NCBI GenBank assembly: GCA_050946935.1
Contig: JBMNVR010000012.1
Coordinates: 11,234 to 75,233, forward strand
DNA: 64,000 nucleotides
Reading direction: 5' to 3'
From: UQRS01 sp050946935
GTDB lineage: Bacteria; Bacillota; Clostridia; Oscillospirales; Acutalibacteraceae
Shown here: in pieces, positions 61,182 through 64,000 of the stretch
How the letters are laid out: every line of letters starts with the position of its first letter
How positions within the stretch are numbered: position 1 is the first letter of the stretch
Notes under the pieces: generated by a model
The model's database searches: none
What the model was told of the DNA's origin: nothing
Seen by the model: only the letters and a program-made list of their open reading frames with translations
Position numbers and translations under genes: made by a program

Positions 61182-62471
61182 TTATCCCTGAACGATGATC
61201 ATGCGGAGATGGACGACGTCGCTAACCGTCAATTGGCTGTCGCCGTTGATATCGCCGCTCCAGGCTTCTGTTTCGGTAGCTCCGCCCGACAGGATGATAC
61301 CGCGCAGGGCGACCACGTCGGAAACGGTCGTTTGCCCGTCACCGTCTACATCGCACAGCATATATTCCGGAATAGTGCCGCCGTTTTGCAGTACGCTGAG
61401 AGATTTTTCCGCCTCCAGCAGATAATGATAGTTGTGCACCAGCGAGCGGATGGTGTCGCTTTCCAACGCGTCATATGCGGCGCGGGCTGCGCTGATTGCT
61501 TCGGCCGCATCGGTCGAAGTCACCTTCCCGATGGCGTTAATCAGCTCTTCAACCCGTTCGGCCGGGGCATTGGCGTCTCCGACCGAAACAAAGGCGATGT
61601 TGTTCATTTTGGCGTAATTCTCGGCATAGGCTCCGGTATAGCCATAAATGGTAAAGCCGGATTTTACGCCGGAAAAATTCCCGGATCCGATGGTGTCCAG
61701 CGTTTTGGGCAGTGTGGCTTTTTCAAGCATCTCGCAAGCGGAGAAAGCGGCCGAACCAATGGATACAGTGCCTTCGGGCAGGGTGATTTCGGTTAACTGC
61801 TTACAGGATTGAAAGGCGCTGTTCTGAATCGTTCGAAGGGAGCTGGGAAAAGAAAGCACCGTGACAGGGCTGTAAGCGAAAGCAGTGGTGCGGATGGTCT
61901 CCACCCCGTCGGCAATGGCGTATGCGCCTGTCCGTCCGGTGGGATAGGCGGCCAGCGTTTTGCCGTCGGCCGAGTAAAGCACGCCGTCGACGGATTTATA
62001 ATTTTTGTTTTCCGCGTCGATATGGATGCTGGTTAACTTATCGCAGGCTGTAAAAAGATACATCCCCAGCGTGCTGAGATTTTTCGGCAGGGTGATTTCA
62101 GGCAGCACGATGCAGAGGTTAAAGGCCAGGTTTCCGATGCTTTCAACAGAGGATGGCAGCCGGATATCGGTCAGCTTACGGCACTGGTCGAACGCATAGT
62201 TCCCGATGCTGCGAACCCCCTCCGGAATGGTGACCGAGACCACGCCTTTTCCAATGAAAGCTTCCTCTCCGATGGCGGTGACGGCCTTTCCGTCGATTTG
62301 TGCGGGAACGGATACTGTGGTGTCGCTGCCGTTGTACTTGGTGATGGTGACCTCGTCATTTGCGATGGTATAGCTGTAGTCGCCCGAGGTCGCCGCACTG
62401 GCGGTGAGCAAAAACGAAAAACAGGAAAGGCAAAGGCAAAGCGCAAGCAGTCCAGATAACATCCGTTTCAT
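61182..62471 (-). CDS. Secreted leucine-rich-repeat (BspA-type) protein with dockerin
   Basis: 429 residues. Signal peptide of about 26 residues, then six or more BspA/LRR_5 repeats (pattern AF-x-x-C-x-x-L-x-x-I-x-LP, for example SIGNLAFNLC), a three-helix spacer (about 300-365) like the one in the GH67 protein, and a two-repeat dockerin at the C-terminus. It is likely a surface adhesin or binding protein rather than an enzyme. The gene downstream is a SipW-like signal peptidase. Confidence 0.9.
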   Translation of the reverse strand: MKRMLSGLLALCLCLSCFSFLLTASAATSGDYSYTIANDEVTITKYNGSDTTVSVPAQIDGKAVTAIGEEAFIGKGVVSVTIPEGVRSIGNYAFDQCRKLTDIRLPSSVESIGNLAFNLCIVLPEITLPKNLSTLGMYLFTACDKLTSIHIDAENKNYKSVDGVLYSADGKTLAAYPTGRTGAYAIADGVETIRTTAFAYSPVTVLSFPSSLRTIQNSAFQSCKQLTEITLPEGTVSIGSAAFSACEMLEKATLPKTLDTIGSGNFSGVKSGFTIYGYTGAYAENYAKMNNIAFVSVGDANAPAERVEELINAIGKVTSTDAAEAISAARAAYDALESDTIRSLVHNYHYLLEAEKSLSVLQNGGTIPEYMLCDVDGDGQTTVSDVVALRGIILSGGATETEAWSGDINGDSQLTVSDVVHLRMIIVQG

Positions 62472-62531
62472 AGTAGTATACTCCTTTTTTATAATATGGT
62501 TTATGCAGGACGGAGATTATCGTCCCCCAAA

Positions 62532-63626
62532 TTACACATTGAACCGGAAGAGGACGATGTCCCCATCCTTCATAATATACTCCTTACCCTCGCTGCGGAC
62601 GAGACCCTTTTCCTTCGCGGCGGCCATACTGCCGCAGGCCATCAGCTCGTCGAAGGAGATGACCTCCGCCCGGATGAAGCCACGCTCAAAATCGGTGTGG
62701 ATTTTTCCGGCAGCCTGCGGTGCTTTGGTACCTTGCGTGATGGTCCAGGCGCGCACTTCCGGCTGGCCGGCCGTCAGGTAGGAAATCAGTCCCAGCAGGG
62801 AATAGCATTTGGAGATCAGCCGATCCAGACCCGACTGGCTCAGCCCCAGCTCGGACAGGAACACAGCTTTTTCTTCCGGTTCCATACCGGCGATTTCAGC
62901 CTCCAGCTCGGCGCAGATGGGGAGGGTTTCCGCCCCCTCGGCCTTGGCGATGGCCTGGACAGCGGCGTACCGCCCGTTTTGTTCGATACCGGCGGTAAAA
63001 TCTCCTTCGCTCATGTTGCAGGCGTAGATGACCGGCTTCAGGGAGAGCAGAGAGATGGTGGAGAGAATCTCCTCCTCGCTTTCGCTGCGCTCGACCGAGC
63101 GGGCGGGTTTGCCGCTTTCCAGATGGTCGTACAGCCGGCGGAGGAAATCTACCTCCCCTGCGAGGGATTTGTCCCCCTTCATGGCCTTGGACGTGCGGTC
63201 AAGGCGGCGCTGTACCATCTCCATATCCGAGAAGATCAGCTCAATATTGATTGTTTCGATATCCCGGGCGGGGTCGACCGAGCCGTCGACGTGCACGATG
63301 TCGTCGTTTTCAAAGCAGCGGACAACGTGGACGATGGCATCCACCTCCCGAATATTGGCCAGGAACTGGTTGCCCAGCCCCTCCCCCTTGGAGGCGCCGC
63401 GCACCAAACCCGCAATGTCGACAAACTCGATAACGGCGGGGGTGATCTTATCGGGATGGTACATCTCCGCCAGCGCATCGAGGCGTCGGTCCGGCACCGA
63501 TACGACGCCGATGTTCGGTTCGATGGTGCAGAAGGGGTAGTTAGCCGCGCCGGCACCGGCGTTGGTGATGGCGTTGAAGAGGGTGGACTTGCCGACGTTG
63601 GGCAGCCCCACGATACCTAATTTCAT
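62532..63626 (-). CDS. ychF: Ribosome-binding ATPase YchF
   Basis: 364 residues starting at ATG 63626 (MKLGIVGLPNVGKST), with AGAAAGGAATG upstream. P-loop GLPNVGKST, switch region YPFCTIEPN, the NMSE motif (in place of NKxD) that confers ATP preference, and the C-terminal TGS-like domain are all present. Conserved housekeeping gene. Confidence 0.96.
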   Translation of the reverse strand: MKLGIVGLPNVGKSTLFNAITNAGAGAANYPFCTIEPNIGVVSVPDRRLDALAEMYHPDKITPAVIEFVDIAGLVRGASKGEGLGNQFLANIREVDAIVHVVRCFENDDIVHVDGSVDPARDIETINIELIFSDMEMVQRRLDRTSKAMKGDKSLAGEVDFLRRLYDHLESGKPARSVERSESEEEILSTISLLSLKPVIYACNMSEGDFTAGIEQNGRYAAVQAIAKAEGAETLPICAELEAEIAGMEPEEKAVFLSELGLSQSGLDRLISKCYSLLGLISYLTAGQPEVRAWTITQGTKAPQAAGKIHTDFERGFIRAEVISFDELMACGSMAAAKEKGLVRSEGKEYIMKDGDIVLFRFNV

Positions 63627-64000
63627 ATTCTGCGGACATTCCTTTCTGTCGGGGAGTGCGCGGTGTTTTCCCTCCCATGTCGGGCGTGGATACGTCCGGG
63701 AAGCCGGTTTGTAAAAAAACGCGGCGTTCGACGGCGGAGAGAAGGGTTCGGGTTTCACAACTCCCAAAATCGCTTTTATAGTCTTTATTCATTATAAGAC
63801 CTGTCCGTGGAATAATCAAGTGGAAATCCGTACAGGTGAAGGTGTGCGGGCATGTGCACTTCGCGTGACATCCTGTAGGTTTGTCAATGATAAGTTACAA
63901 AGAAGGGAAAAGAGATAAAGCCTGCAAAGGAGAGAGCCAGTTGAGCGGTCTCATAGGGAAGTTATTGTATTGCCTTTGTCTGATGGCAAGCTGAGCAGAG
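63627..64000. other. Intergenic end of window
   Basis: No supported coding region or RNA in these 374 bases. The frames present are shadows or short random openings, and the window ends before any further gene is recognisable. Confidence 0.5.

Noticed and set aside
1..64000. CRISPR array, rRNA operon or insertion sequence
   Set aside because: No regularly spaced short repeats, no rRNA-like sequence and no transposase were seen.

Overview
The window is chromosomal DNA from a moderately GC-rich, spore-forming, strictly anaerobic Clostridia member, probably a gut or digester fibre degrader related to the Oscillospiraceae. The basis for this is: yabP/yabQ sporulation genes beside divIC and yabR; an FeFe-hydrogenase-like protein; a CoA-disulfide reductase; a GH67 alpha-glucuronidase; and four secreted proteins ending in the same two-repeat dockerin (repeats built on TVSDVV-LR). 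The species assignment is inference.

Layout. (1) 73-7253: two exported c-type-heme-motif proteins, one a propeller plus CCP/MauG-like di-heme domain, the other a very large TolB-propeller/HZS-alpha-like protein with jelly-roll inserts, a discoidin domain and a dockerin. (2) 7996-9216: MFS transporter. (3) 9309-13043: hydrogenase-associated signalling cluster (two DRTGG proteins, an RsbW-like ATPase, a ferredoxin/HydA-like protein, a PHP phosphoesterase). (4) 13320-16877: GH67 enzyme with dockerin. (5) 17079-19623: DUF134-NifX fusion and CoA-disulfide reductase/rhodanese. (6) 19838-23951, minus strand: an operon of an HTH-ACT regulator, hom, thrB and lysC. (7) 24243-33163: AI-2E-family permease, zinc-ribbon membrane protein, PcrA helicase, and an ABC cassette pairing a PotD-like binding lipoprotein with ZnuCB-like components. 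(8) 33621-35159, minus strand: a DUF4417 pair beside tRNA-Pro(GGG). (9) 35554-45779: housekeeping genes (cysK, nadA, mnmA, rqcP-yabP-yabQ-divIC-yabR, amidohydrolase, fumarase alpha, RNA methyltransferase). (10) 46072-48804: metallophosphoesterase with dockerin. (11) 49168-53616: PiT transporter behind a structured leader, DUF47, DUF368, and an NCS2 permease. (12) 53807-56383: a mosaic mobile-element or toxin-like reading frame with an ADP-ribosyltransferase domain, overlapped by two small genes with good ribosome binding sites. (13) 56515-60269: an Agr-type quorum-sensing locus (DUF5317, receptor-like membrane protein, AgrB, a short AgrD missed by length-filtered ORF calling, and a membrane GGDQF/HD-GYP protein), with no histidine kinase. 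(14) 60530-63626, minus strand: small DUF6472 protein, SipW-like signal peptidase, LRR-dockerin protein, YchF.

The two strongest candidates for something new are the Agr peptide system wired to a c-di-GMP phosphodiesterase instead of a two-component kinase, and the dockerin-tagged haem protein pair. No cohesin or scaffoldin, cytochrome c maturation gene, CRISPR array, rRNA or insertion sequence was seen. Domain names come from reading the translated sequences, not from database searches.
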